A program made the position numbers and the translations under genes. A DNA stretch of 64,000 bases from CAYPTB01 sp964413535. Its GTDB lineage: Bacteria; Planctomycetota; UBA1135; GCA-002686595. Positions 16,366 through 26,291 of this stretch are shown piece after piece. Under the pieces are notes generated by a model, which saw nothing but the letters and a program-made list of their open reading frames with translations, made no database searches and had not been told where the DNA came from. The stretch lies in NCBI GenBank assembly GCA_964413535.1, contig CAYPTB010000027.1, positions 145,175 to 209,174 of the forward strand, in the 5' to 3' direction. Numbering within the stretch: position 1 is the first letter of the stretch; each line of letters starts with the position of its first letter.

Positions 16366-17292
16366 ATGCGCGAGCACGTCCGCGGCTTCCTGAGCGAGCT
16401 CGCCCATGCGCGCGGCGCGTCGCCGCACACGTTGCGCGCCTATGGGCGCGACCTCGAGGAGTTCGCCGCCTTCCTCGACGCGCGCGAGATCGACGATCCG
16501 ACGCGCGTCGACGCGCACGTGCTGCGCGCCTTCCTGGCTGAGCTCGACGAGCGTGGGCAACGGCGTCCGCACCGCGAGCGCGAGCACCTCTCGCGCGGCA
16601 CGATCCAGCGCAAGCTCTCCGCCGTGCGCTCCCTGTTCCGCCACCTCGAGGCGCGCGGCGTCGTCGACGGGCACCCCGCGACCGGGCTGCGCCGCACGCG
16701 CCGCACGCGTCCCCTGCCCGTCTGCCTCGACCGCGCCGAAGTCGAGGCGCTGCTCGCCGCTCCCGATCCCACGACTCCGTTCGGGCTGCGCGACCGCGCC
16801 CTGCTCGAGGTCATGTACTCGGGCGGCACGCGCGCCGCCGAGACCGTCGGCCTCGACCGCGCGGACCTCGCGCTCGACGCCACGGGCGGCGTCGCGCGCG
16901 TGCGCGGCAAGGGCAAGAAGGAGCGGCTCGCCGCGCTCGGGAGCCACGCCTGTCGCGCCCTCGCGGACTACCTCTCCGATCCGCGGCGCCCAGAATCCAA
17001 GGCGCGCGACAAGGACGCCGTGTTCCTGAACAAGGACGGCGGCCGGCTCACCACGCGCTCGCTCGGCCGGATCGTCGAGCGTGCGGTCCTCGCGGCCGGG
17101 ATCACCCGTCCGGCGTCGCCGCACACGCTGCGGCACAGCTTCGCGACCCACCTGCTCGACAACGGCTGCGACCTGCGCGCCGTCCAGGAGCTCCTGGGCC
17201 ACGCCCACCTCGTCACGACGCAGATCTACACGCACGTGTCCGTCGAGCGACTGCGCGAGGTGTACGAGAAGGCCCACCCGCGCGCGGAGTGA
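16366..17292 (+). CDS. xerC: tyrosine recombinase of XerC/XerD type
   Basis: A 308-residue site-specific recombinase. The N-terminal SAM-like core-binding domain (1-110; SPHTLRAYGRDLEEFAAFL) is followed by the catalytic domain with all six expected residues: R156 (GGTRAAE), K182 (GKGKKER), H253 and R256 (HTLRHSFA), H279 (LLGHA) and nucleophile Y288 (IYTH). The length and domain order match Xer proteins that resolve chromosome dimers at dif rather than phage integrases, which usually carry an extra N-terminal arm-binding domain. XerC and XerD cannot be told apart with confidence here. No dif site was recognised nearby. Confidence 0.88.
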   Translation: MREHVRGFLSELAHARGASPHTLRAYGRDLEEFAAFLDAREIDDPTRVDAHVLRAFLAELDERGQRRPHREREHLSRGTIQRKLSAVRSLFRHLEARGVVDGHPATGLRRTRRTRPLPVCLDRAEVEALLAAPDPTTPFGLRDRALLEVMYSGGTRAAETVGLDRADLALDATGGVARVRGKGKKERLAALGSHACRALADYLSDPRRPESKARDKDAVFLNKDGGRLTTRSLGRIVERAVLAAGITRPASPHTLRHSFATHLLDNGCDLRAVQELLGHAHLVTTQIYTHVSVERLREVYEKAHPRAE

Positions 17293-17297
17293 AGGGC

Positions 17298-17327
17298 TTG
17301 GGAAGCGGAGCCCTGATCTGCTATCTA
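17298..17327 (+). promoter_or_regulatory. candidate promoter for the gene at 17366
   Basis: TTGGGA (17298-17303) and TATCTA (17322-17327) are 18 bases apart. The start codon at 17366 would be about 30 bases from the predicted transcription start. The match to consensus is moderate. Confidence 0.35.
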
Positions 17328-17365
17328 TCGCGCCCTCCGGCAGGCCTTCGACGCCCGCTCCACCC

Positions 17366-18127
17366 ATGACCGAGCTCTCCGCGACCGCGGTCCCATCCGG
17401 CGCCCGCCGCAGTCCCCACCTGCCGGCCTGGCTGTGGCTCTGGCTGCCGCTCGTCCTCGTCTTCGCGCAGCCCGTCCTGGTCCTCGCGGCCCCCGACTTC
17501 TACGAGAGCTGGATCGGCTCCGAGCTCGGGCTGGTGCAGAACCTGACGATCGTCTTCCTCGTCGTGGCCATCGCGGCCGCCCTGCGCCTGCGCAGCCTGC
17601 GCGAGCGCGTGGCGAGCCGCTGGTTCGGACCCTTCTGCGCGGTGATGGCGCTCGGGTGCTTGTTCTTCGCCGGCGAGGAGGCGAGCTGGGGACAGCACTG
17701 GTTCGGCTTCGCTCCGCCCGAGTACGTCGCCGCGCGCAACGACCAAGCCGAGTTCAACCTGCACAACGACTCGGTCCTCGGACCGCTGCTCGACTCGTTC
17801 CCGCGCACGCTGCTCACGCTCGCGGCGCTCGTCGGCGGCATCCTCGTCCCGTTCACCCGCCGGCGGCGCGACGTGCGCCCCGACTTCGCGAGCGCGAGCC
17901 CGCTCGGCTGGCTGTGGCCGACCGCCGCGTGCCTCCCGGTGGCCGTGCTCGCCGTGACCGTGACCTTGCCCGAGAAGGTCGCGAAGAGGTTCGTGGACGA
18001 CCCGCCGGAAGTGTTCGACATGGGCGAGACGAAGGAGCTCCTCCTGGCGCTGTTCCTGATGCTGTACCTGATCGTGCTCCTGCGCGAGCTCCGGCTCCGC
18101 ACGCCGCACGAGGAACGAGCCGCCTGA
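17366..18127 (+). CDS. multi-pass membrane protein with a GEEASWGQHW motif, unknown function
   Basis: A 253-residue protein with about six hydrophobic helices (AWLWLWLPLVLVFAQPVLVL, NLTIVFLVVAIAAAL, FGPFCAVMALGCLFFA, a helix near 165, one near 205, and LLLALFLMLYLIVLLREL). Between helices 3 and 4 is a conserved-looking acidic/aromatic motif, FAGEEASWGQHWFGF, followed by an Asn-rich segment (NDQAEFNLHNDS). Charged residues in this place suggest an active site at the membrane surface. It starts the glycan region and is followed 20 bases later by a GT4 gene, so a role in surface polysaccharide synthesis or lipid-linked sugar handling is inferred. The family name is not known to me. Confidence 0.7.
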   Translation: MTELSATAVPSGARRSPHLPAWLWLWLPLVLVFAQPVLVLAAPDFYESWIGSELGLVQNLTIVFLVVAIAAALRLRSLRERVASRWFGPFCAVMALGCLFFAGEEASWGQHWFGFAPPEYVAARNDQAEFNLHNDSVLGPLLDSFPRTLLTLAALVGGILVPFTRRRRDVRPDFASASPLGWLWPTAACLPVAVLAVTVTLPEKVAKRFVDDPPEVFDMGETKELLLALFLMLYLIVLLRELRLRTPHEERAA

Positions 18128-18147
18128 TCCCGCGCGCCCCCCTGAGA

Positions 18148-19260
18148 GTGGTGCTCTTCGACTCGATCCGCACCTGGGGCGGCGGCGAGAAGTGGTGCGT
18201 GGAGACGGCGACGGCACTCCGCGCGCGCGGACACGCCGTCGCGATCGCGTGCGCGCGGGGCTCGGCGCTCCTGGAGCGCGCACGCGATCGCAACCTCGAG
18301 ACGTTCGTCCTCGCGCGCCCTCCGTTCGGGGCTCTCCTACTGGCGCGCTACCTCGCGCGCGCACCATTCGAACTCGTCGTCGCGAACGTCGGGCGCGACG
18401 TGCGCCTCGGCGCGGCGGCCTGCGCCCTCTCCGGCGCGCGCCTCCTCCAACGCCGCGGCATCGCCCGCCCGCTCAAGCGCGATCCGCTGCACCGTTTCCT
18501 CTACCGCCGCTCCGTGCGGCGGATCGTCGCGAACTGCGAGGCGATCCGCGCGCGCCTGCTCGAGGGCGCCCTATTCCTCGATCCCGCGCGCGTGGTCGTC
18601 GTGCCCAACGCGGTCGAGCTCCCCGGTCCCGAGGCCGTGCCGGAGATCGCGCGCGTGCGCGCGGAACTCGGCATCGAGGCGTCGGCGCCGCTCGTCGGCG
18701 CCGTCGGTCGCTTGTCGCCGATGAAGGGGCTCCGACACCTCGTCGAGGCCTGGGCTTCGATGCGCGCGGACGCCTCGGCCGATTCGGCCGCCGGGCGGGC
18801 GCACCTGCTCCTCGTCGGCGAGGGCGAACTCGCAGCCGAGCTCAGGACCGACGTCGCCGCGCGCGGGCTCCCGGCCTCCGTGCACCTCACGGGCTTTCGC
18901 CGCGACGCGGCCGCGATCCTGGCCGGCCTCGATCTACTCGTCGTCCCGTCCGTGCGGGACGAGGGCGCGAGCAACACGCTGCTCGAAGCGATGGCGCACG
19001 GCCGGCCGGCGATCGTGACCCGTTGTGGCGGCCTACCCGAGACGGTGGGCGAAGGCGTCGGCGGCCTCGTCGTGCCGCCGGGAGATGCCGAAGCGCTCGC
19101 CGCCGCGCTCACGCGTCTCTTGTCGCGCCCGGAGGAACGGCTGACGCTCGGCCGCTGTGCGCGCGAACGCGCCCGCGAACGCCACGCGCCGGACGTGGTG
19201 GCTGCTCGCTGGGAAGAGTTGCTCGCCGAAGTCGCCGCAGAAGACCGACCGGGCGCGTGA
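18148..19260 (+). CDS. GT4 family glycosyltransferase
   Basis: A 370-residue GT-B enzyme. The N-terminal domain begins with VLFDSIRTWGGGEKWCVETA, the Gly-rich acceptor-side loop. The C-terminal domain has VVVPNAVELP, VGAVGRLSPMKGLRHLVEAW, HLLLVGEGELAAEL, HLTGFRRD and PSVRDEGASNTLLEAMAHGRPAIVT, the donor-binding E-x7-E region of GT4. It would add a sugar to a lipid-linked glycan at the cytoplasmic membrane face. The GTG at 18148 is the first usable start after the upstream stop at 18127; a second GTG follows directly. Confidence 0.87.
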   Translation: MVLFDSIRTWGGGEKWCVETATALRARGHAVAIACARGSALLERARDRNLETFVLARPPFGALLLARYLARAPFELVVANVGRDVRLGAAACALSGARLLQRRGIARPLKRDPLHRFLYRRSVRRIVANCEAIRARLLEGALFLDPARVVVVPNAVELPGPEAVPEIARVRAELGIEASAPLVGAVGRLSPMKGLRHLVEAWASMRADASADSAAGRAHLLLVGEGELAAELRTDVAARGLPASVHLTGFRRDAAAILAGLDLLVVPSVRDEGASNTLLEAMAHGRPAIVTRCGGLPETVGEGVGGLVVPPGDAEALAAALTRLLSRPEERLTLGRCARERARERHAPDVVAARWEELLAEVAAEDRPGA

Positions 19261-19280
19261 GGCCACGGAGCCTTCCCGTT

Positions 19281-19904
19281 TCAGAAGGCGAAGCCCAAGA
19301 AACCGGCGATCTGCGTGTATCTCCCGTCGATATCGATGCCCGCGATCTCGAAGTCCTCGGGAAAGACCGCGCGCAGATCGATGCCGAGGACCAAGTGCTC
19401 GGCCAGGACGAAGCGGACACCTCCGTGCGCGTAGACGCCCAGGGTCGAATCGTCCTCCGAAGCCGAGCTTCCGTTGAGACTCACGTCCAGATCTCCGCGC
19501 AGGTACGTCGCCCCCGCACCCACGTAGGGAACGACGGGACTGCGAGCCGGATGGAGGATCGGCACTTGAACTCCCACGTAGATTTCGTCCACGCTCACGT
19601 CCACGTCGAAGTTGCCGAACCCCGGTGCGAATTCCTCATCGTCCTCGGAGGAATGCTGGAAGCCCACCGTCAAACCTGCATGGGCCGTGGGCGAGTAGTA
19701 GCCGGTGTACTCGACCCCGAACGCGGTCTGGTCCTCGACCGGAGCGAACTCGTCCTCGTCGAACGTGCGCGCCCCGACGATCACGCCAAGATGTTGAATG
19801 GCGCTCGCGCCGGAAGTCGGCGCGTCCGGAAGCGGCCCGATCGTCGCGCAGGACGTGAACACGACGAGGAAGACCAGGGAAAGAATGCGTGCGAGCTGAT
19901 CCAT
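19281..19904 (-). CDS. outer-membrane beta-barrel-like (lipo)protein
   Basis: The product has 207 residues. The N-terminus is a hydrophobic segment ending in VVFTSCATIG, a possible lipobox or signal-peptide end (Cys19). The mature part alternates polar and aromatic/hydrophobic residues in about eight strand-like segments (FGVEYTGYYSP, HAGLTVGFQHSS, DEIYVGVQVPILH, VVPYVGAGATYLRG, TLGVYAHGGVRFVLAEHLVLGIDLRAVF) and ends with the aromatic GFLGFAF, typical of outer-membrane barrels of the OmpW/OmpA-like size. It is very acidic. GGGAGG lies seven bases before the ATG at 19904, which fixes this start. It converges with the GT4 gene upstream. Confidence 0.75.
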   Translation of the reverse strand: MDQLARILSLVFLVVFTSCATIGPLPDAPTSGASAIQHLGVIVGARTFDEDEFAPVEDQTAFGVEYTGYYSPTAHAGLTVGFQHSSEDDEEFAPGFGNFDVDVSVDEIYVGVQVPILHPARSPVVPYVGAGATYLRGDLDVSLNGSSASEDDSTLGVYAHGGVRFVLAEHLVLGIDLRAVFPEDFEIAGIDIDGRYTQIAGFLGFAF

Positions 19905-20083
19905 GTGCGAACCTCCCATTGACTGCGGATCGCCGAACGGCGTCGGCTCTCGATCGGTCCGGAGCGATCCTGCGCCCCGCGCTCGAGAAAAGCGCCCCGT
20001 CTCGGTCCCCTCCCTCCGAGCGCGGCGAACGATAGGGATCGAGAGCGATCCTGTCCAACTACGGACGGTCGGCGACCACGTGT

Positions 20084-21241
20084 TCAGGTCGAGGCGGGCA
20101 GGGCGCGGATGGCGACGCGTGAACGCAAGGCCGTCTCGATCTTCTGCGCGCGCGCTTCCCACGACGATCGGCGCGCCGTGTCGACGCAGTGGGCCGACAT
20201 GTCGGCCCAGCCGCGGTGATCGGCGTACATGCGCTCGAGCGCGGCTCGCCACGCCGACGGCGTGTTCGCGACGAGCAGGCCCTCGCGGCCGTCGGTCACG
20301 AGCCGCTCGATGCCGCCCAGCCGGGTCGCGACGAAGGGCAAGCCCGCGGCGAGGTACTCGAGCACTTTGAGCGGCGACGCGATGCGGTTCAGGAACGAAT
20401 CGGACAGGGGCGCGACCCCGACGTCCATGCGCGCTTCGAGCCGCGCGAGCTCCGCGCCGTGCGCCCAGTCGTGCACCTCGACGCGCTCGGCCACGCCGAA
20501 GTCTGCCGCCACGCGCTCGAGGCGCTCGCGTTGGGACGCGTCGCGCGCGCCGACGCACACGAACCGTACGCGCCGGTCGCTCCCTTCCGCCAACGCCGCC
20601 ATGACGAGCTCTAGCGGGTACTTCTCGGGCGTCAGCGACCCCACGTAGCCGAGCGTGTGCGTGAACGGTTCGGTGCGCGGCGCGCGCGGCGGTTTGCAGC
20701 CCGTCTCGGCCGTGACGACCGGCAGGTCGGGGTAGTAGCGGCGGTACAGCTCCGCCTGCGGCTCCGACACGCACAGGATCCCGTCGACGTCGCGCACGAA
20801 GCGCCGCTCGAGCCGCACGTGCCGGCGCCGCGTCCCGCGCACGGGTCCGTCGCGCAGCGCGGGGTCGGTCCAGAAGTCGTGCGCCTCGAACCACACCGGC
20901 ATCCCGGTCCAGCGCTTCAGGCGCGCCGCGAACGGCAGGAACGTCAGCGCGCGGAAGACGAGGACGTCGTAGGGCGTCGTCGCGAGGTGGTGCAGCGCGC
21001 GCAGGTAATAGAGGAAGCGCGAGCCCCCGAGCAGCGGCGCGCGCAAGGCCAGGATGCGCGGCGTCGGGCCGCCCTGGAAGAACTGCGAGGCGATCGCCTC
21101 GGGCGCGCCGTTCTCCTCGGCGAACAGGATCAGCGTGAAGTCGGCTCCCGTCGCGAGGAACCCGCGCGCGTTGTGGAGCGAGAACGAGAGCCCGGGCTCG
21201 CGGCCGGGCCAGCGGTTTCCGGTGAGGTAGGCGATCTTCAT
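20084..21241 (-). CDS. GT4-like glycosyltransferase
   Basis: A 385-residue GT-B protein starting MKIAYLTGNRWPG. It shows a Rossmann N-terminal half and a C-terminal donor domain with LGYVGSLTPEKYPLELVMAAL, VRFVCVGARD, VEVHDWAHGAELARLEARMDVGVAPL and SPLKVLEYLAAGLPFVAT, the region that binds the nucleotide sugar. The start is taken at 21241, the ATG that begins the beta1-loop; the 20-base gap to the divergent acyltransferase start at 21262 is very short. Its role is in assembly of the surface glycan coded by the surrounding genes. Confidence 0.85.
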   Translation of the reverse strand: MKIAYLTGNRWPGREPGLSFSLHNARGFLATGADFTLILFAEENGAPEAIASQFFQGGPTPRILALRAPLLGGSRFLYYLRALHHLATTPYDVLVFRALTFLPFAARLKRWTGMPVWFEAHDFWTDPALRDGPVRGTRRRHVRLERRFVRDVDGILCVSEPQAELYRRYYPDLPVVTAETGCKPPRAPRTEPFTHTLGYVGSLTPEKYPLELVMAALAEGSDRRVRFVCVGARDASQRERLERVAADFGVAERVEVHDWAHGAELARLEARMDVGVAPLSDSFLNRIASPLKVLEYLAAGLPFVATRLGGIERLVTDGREGLLVANTPSAWRAALERMYADHRGWADMSAHCVDTARRSSWEARAQKIETALRSRVAIRALPAST

Positions 21242-21261
21242 CGCTGAGGCGCAGAGAAGGT

Positions 21262-21903
21262 ATGCCAAGCGCGCGCTCGGATCTCCAAGAGTACGCCCGT
21301 CGCTGGGACGAGCGCAGCTCGCGAGCTACGATGCGAATCGTCGGCGTCGACGCCGGAGGAGGCGAGAGCGAGATCAGGATCGATCCACCGAAGCTGAATC
21401 GGAGCCACGGGTCCGGTTCCTTTCGACCCGCGGACCTCGCGCGCGTGGGCGAGAACGTGGTGTTCGAGCCGGGCGTCCTCGTTTTCCACCCCGAGAACGT
21501 CGAACTCGGCGACAACGTCTACGTCGGGCACCACGCGATCCTCAAGGCATGGCACAAGAACCGCCTCGTCGTCGGAGACCACTCGTGGATCGGCCAAGGC
21601 TGCTTCCTGCACTCGGCGGGCGGCATCGCGATCGGACGAGCGGTCGGCATCGGTCCGATGGTCAAGATCCTGACCTCGCAGCATCGCGCCGATGACCTGG
21701 AGGTTCCGGTGCTCTTCAGCGAGATCGACCTCGCGCCGGTCGTGCTCGAGGACGGTTGCGACATCGGAGTCGGTTCGATCCTCTTGCCCGGCGTGACGGT
21801 CGGGGAAGGAGCGATCGTGGGCGCGGGAGCAGTCGTGGCGTGCGACGTACCCGCGCGCGAGATCTGGGCCGGAGTTCCCGCTCGCCGGCTGCGCGCACGC
21901 TGA
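21262..21903 (+). CDS. left-handed beta-helix (hexapeptide) acyltransferase
   Basis: The product has 213 residues (or 190 if the ATG at 21331 is used). From about residue 60 the sequence follows the hexapeptide pattern [LIV]-G-x4 (VGENVVFEPGVLVFHPENVELGDNVYVG..., LVVGDHSWIGQGCFLH, IAIGRAVGIGPMVKIL) and ends with VVACDVPAREIWAGVPARRL, the common final coil of acetyltransferases of the LacA/WbbJ type. A loop with HSAGG and SQHRADD probably holds the catalytic His. It would O- or N-acetylate a sugar of the local glycan using acetyl-CoA. It is the only plus-strand gene between two minus-strand glycosyltransferases. Confidence 0.83.
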   Translation: MPSARSDLQEYARRWDERSSRATMRIVGVDAGGGESEIRIDPPKLNRSHGSGSFRPADLARVGENVVFEPGVLVFHPENVELGDNVYVGHHAILKAWHKNRLVVGDHSWIGQGCFLHSAGGIAIGRAVGIGPMVKILTSQHRADDLEVPVLFSEIDLAPVVLEDGCDIGVGSILLPGVTVGEGAIVGAGAVVACDVPAREIWAGVPARRLRAR

Positions 21904-21913
21904 GTCGACGTCG

Positions 21914-22972
21914 CTACGCCGTCCTCGCTGCGCTCACGGGCTCGATGGGAGGCTTCGTCGGAGTCCGCGTCGAACCGGGAGACGCGTAGACTTCGAGCAG
22001 CCTGCGCGCGACCTTGCGCGAGTCGTGGTGGCGCTCGACGTACGCCCGACCCGCACGGCCGAGCCGCTCTCGGCGGGCTCCGTCGAGGATCAGCCCTTCC
22101 AGCACTTCGGCCAGATCGCTGGGCGAGGCGTTGACGATCGGAAGATCGGTGTAGGTTCCCACCAGGTCCGGCTGGATGTAGCAGATCACAGGCTTGCCCA
22201 AGGCCATGGCCTCGCACGCCAGGATTCCGAAGCTCCCCACGAGGAGCTGATCGATCACGATGTCCGCGCGCGCATAGGCATCCATGGCGACTCGATGCGG
22301 AACGCGGAAGAGCTCCTCGTAGCGGAAGCTCAGGCCGCGCGCCTCGAGCTCACGGATCGCCTCGAGGACGAACTCGGTGCCCTTCAGGCTCTTGATGCGT
22401 GGAGCGTGCATGACGAGGGGCAGGCGCTCGTCCGGATTCGGGTAGCTCGGTGCGATCTCGTCGACCTCGATCCTCTGCCCCACGATGTGGACCGAGTCGA
22501 AGAGCGGCTCCAGGTGGTAGTCGAGACTGTGGTCGGCGACGATCGCCTCGCCGTGGGTCAGCTCGGCCCAGCGCCGCAGTCTCTGCTTGGGCTTCTCGTC
22601 GTCAGCCGCAGGGAAGGCCGGCCAGAACGGATTCCTTCGTCCTTCCAGACTCGGGATCCGGACGTCGCTGCCCCAGAACTCCACCACGACTCGCTTGCCG
22701 GCGGCGAGAGCGACCTCGACGTCACGGAAGCTCTCCATCAACGGGGTGGCGTAGTGGTAGTGGAAGACGTCGTACTCGCGGATCCACCTGCGCCAGGCCA
22801 ACGCGACCTGTACGCGCCGCAGCTTCCGATGCCGCGACAAGTAGAAGTCGTTCTCGAACTCGAACGGGTGACGGCGAGCGAGTGAGTGCGCTTCGACGCC
22901 GAGCTCGCGCAGGGCACGGCAGGTCATGCCTGCCTGACCGGAGATCTCCAGGGGGAGGTGCAGGATCCTCAT
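21914..22972 (-). CDS. GT4-like glycosyltransferase
   Basis: The 352-residue protein starts MRILHLPLEISGQAGMTCRAL, a GT-B-type N-terminal beta-alpha unit. Later features are YDVFHYHYATPLM, VVVEFWGSDVRIP, VMHAPRIKSLKGTEFVLEAI and IDQLLVGSFGILACEAMALG (donor-site EAMALG), followed by KPVICYI. The spacing is typical of GT4 enzymes, but the middle E-x7-E motif is loose. The ATG at 22972 lies five bases after the stop of the aminotransferase gene, so it belongs to the minus-strand sugar operon that starts at 27872. Confidence 0.82.
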   Translation of the reverse strand: MRILHLPLEISGQAGMTCRALRELGVEAHSLARRHPFEFENDFYLSRHRKLRRVQVALAWRRWIREYDVFHYHYATPLMESFRDVEVALAAGKRVVVEFWGSDVRIPSLEGRRNPFWPAFPAADDEKPKQRLRRWAELTHGEAIVADHSLDYHLEPLFDSVHIVGQRIEVDEIAPSYPNPDERLPLVMHAPRIKSLKGTEFVLEAIRELEARGLSFRYEELFRVPHRVAMDAYARADIVIDQLLVGSFGILACEAMALGKPVICYIQPDLVGTYTDLPIVNASPSDLAEVLEGLILDGARRERLGRAGRAYVERHHDSRKVARRLLEVYASPGSTRTPTKPPIEPVSAARTA

Positions 22973-22977
22973 GGAGA

Positions 22978-24090
22978 CTACGCGGAGAGGACATCGCCCA
23001 AGAGGTCGCACACCAGGTCGACGTCCGAGGGCTCGAGACCCGGGTGCGCGGGCAGCGCGAGGCCGCGCTCGAAGAGGCGCGTGGCGACCGGATGGGCGCC
23101 GCGATCCAGACCATAGCGGTCGCGATAGAAGGCCAAGCAGTGGAGGGCGTGTGCGCCCAGGTTCGTCTCGACTCCCTCTTCGAGTAGGAGACCGATCACG
23201 CGATCGCGATCCACCGCGCTCGGCAGGACGACCATGAACGTCTGCCACGCGTGCCCTTCGACGTCGGCCGGGAGCTCCAGGTGCGGAGACGAAGCGAGAT
23301 TCGCCCGGTAGCGCAGGGCGAGCTCGCGACGCACCGCGAGCCAGCGCTCGTGTCGCCCGAGCTGCACGAGGCCGAGCGCTGCGTGGATCTCGGTCATTCG
23401 GTAGTTGAAGCCCGGCAGGGAGAGGTCGAACGCCCCGGATGCGCTGCGCTCGAGGCCGTGGCTGCGCAGGAGCCTCGCCAGCCGGGCGAGCTCGGCATCG
23501 TCCGTGACGAGGCATCCTCCCTCCGCGCTCGTGATGGCCTTGCGCGGATGCCACGAGAAGCAGCCCACATTCCCCAGCGTGCCCGCGTGGCGAGCACCCA
23601 CGCGCGTCCCGAAGGCGCAGGCCGCGTCCTCGACCACGAGCAGGTCGCGGGCATGGCTCGACTCGAACACGTCGCGCCCGCATGGTGCGCCGAACTCGTG
23701 GACCGGCATGACCGCGCGTGCTCTCTCGACACCGTCCCACGCGTCGATCGCACGCTCGAGGCTCGCCGCGGTCATGCAATACGTGCGCGGGTCGACGTCG
23801 ACGAAGACGGGCCTGGCCCCGACCAGCTCGACGACGTTGGCGGTCGCGGGGAACGTGAAGGCGGGCACGAAGACCGCGTCGCCTCGGCCGATGCCCAGCG
23901 CGAGGAGCGCGACGTGCAGCGCCGCCGTACCGCTCGAGGTCATGACCGCGTGTTCGCAACCGACCAAGGCCGCGATCTCGCGCTCGAAGCGCGCGACGAT
24001 CTCGCCCTGCACGAGCATTCCGGACTCGAGGACGGACGTGACCGCAGCGATCTCCTCCGGACCGATCGAGGGCCGCGCGAGGCGGATCAC
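22978..24090 (-). CDS. DegT/DnrJ/EryC1/StrS-type sugar aminotransferase
   Basis: A 370-residue PLP enzyme. Landmarks are TSSGTAALHVALLALG (cofactor phosphate binding), PAFTFPATANVVELVGARPVFVDVD, VVEDAACAFGT (D155) and the aldimine lysine K184 in FSWHPRKAITSAEGG, followed by NYRMTEIHAALGLVQL. The family makes amino sugars from keto-sugar nucleotides such as UDP-4-keto or 3-keto hexoses. The GTG start overlaps the stop of the epimerase gene by four bases (24087-24090), so the keto-sugar may come from that enzyme. It is distinct from the WbpE-like aminotransferase two genes upstream, so the operon probably makes two amino sugars. Confidence 0.88.
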   Translation of the reverse strand: MIRLARPSIGPEEIAAVTSVLESGMLVQGEIVARFEREIAALVGCEHAVMTSSGTAALHVALLALGIGRGDAVFVPAFTFPATANVVELVGARPVFVDVDPRTYCMTAASLERAIDAWDGVERARAVMPVHEFGAPCGRDVFESSHARDLLVVEDAACAFGTRVGARHAGTLGNVGCFSWHPRKAITSAEGGCLVTDDAELARLARLLRSHGLERSASGAFDLSLPGFNYRMTEIHAALGLVQLGRHERWLAVRRELALRYRANLASSPHLELPADVEGHAWQTFMVVLPSAVDRDRVIGLLLEEGVETNLGAHALHCLAFYRDRYGLDRGAHPVATRLFERGLALPAHPGLEPSDVDLVCDLLGDVLSA

Positions 24091-25060
24091 GCGCGTGCCC
24101 TGTAATGATCGGCGGTGCGACGGATGCCGTCCTCGAGATCGACCTCGGAGGTGAAACCGAGGACCCTGGTGGCTTTCTCGACCTGCGGGACGCGGAGCTC
24201 GATGTCGGCGTGCACCTTCGGTTGGAAACGGATCTCGGACGAGGACTCGAGCACCCGCACGACCGTGTTCGCGAGGCCGTAGATCGTCACCACGTCGCGC
24301 TGGTTCCCGATGTTGAACGACTCGCCGACGGCTTCGTCCTTCGTGATGCACAGGAGCACGCCGCGGATCATGTCGTCGACGTAGCACCAGGAGCGGATCT
24401 GGGTGCCGTCGCCGTGGATGGTGATCGGCTCCTCCGCCAGGGCGCGCAGGACGAAGGTCCTGAGGGCTCCCTCCCCCACCTGGCCGGGACCGTAGATGTT
24501 GAACGGCCGCACGGTCACGGTGGGCATCCCGTGCTCCTTGTGGTAGGCGTACGAGAGATGCTCCTCCGCGAGCTTGCTGACTGCGTAGGTCCAGCGCGCC
24601 TCGCCCACCGCGCCCAGGCTCGTGCAGTCGGTCTCCTGGGCGCGGAACGCCATCTGACCGAAGACTTCGCTGGTGCTGAAGCACACCACGCGCTCGAGGT
24701 GGTCGAGCGAGCGCGCCGCCTCGAGGACGTTCGCCGAGCCCACCATGTTGACGCGCATGGTCGTGACCGGGCTCTTGCCGACGGTGTCGATCCCGGCGAT
24801 CCCCGCGCAGTGGATCACGACGTTCGCCCCGCTCATCGAGCCGCGGACGTGATCGAAGTCGAGCACGTCGCCGCGAATCAAGGTCAGGTTGGAGTGGTTC
24901 GCGAAGGACTTCCCCGAGAGCGCGTCGCGGGAGAGGTTGTCGTAGACGACGACCTCGTTCCTCTCGACCAGGGCGCCGGCGAGCGTCGAGCCGATGAAGC
25001 CCGCGCCGCCCGTGAGGAAGATGCGCTTTCCGCTGACGGACTGGGCGAGTTCGACGAGGC

Positions 25061-25064
<4 letters not shown>
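24087..25064 (-). CDS. NAD-dependent nucleotide-sugar epimerase/dehydratase
   Basis: A 325-residue short-chain dehydrogenase of the extended type. The NAD-binding GGAGFIG is at 19-25, and catalytic Y160 and K164 are in TYAVSKLAEEH. Family features include FNIYGPGQ, RTFVLRAL and IHGDGTQIRSWCYVDDM, typical of UDP-glucose 4-epimerase or 4,6-dehydratase relatives. It could provide a keto intermediate for the adjoining aminotransferase. Its ATG overlaps the stop of the aminotransferase upstream (ATGA, 25061-25064) and its stop overlaps the next gene. The sugar is not predictable. Confidence 0.87.
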
Positions 25065-26269
<1,205 letters not shown>

Positions 26270-26291
26270 GGGTTTCCTCGGGGACGGACTC

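Noticed and set aside
16366..17292. Phage or island integrase
   Set aside because: The length and two-domain form match Xer recombinases, and no phage genes or attachment repeats are seen around it.
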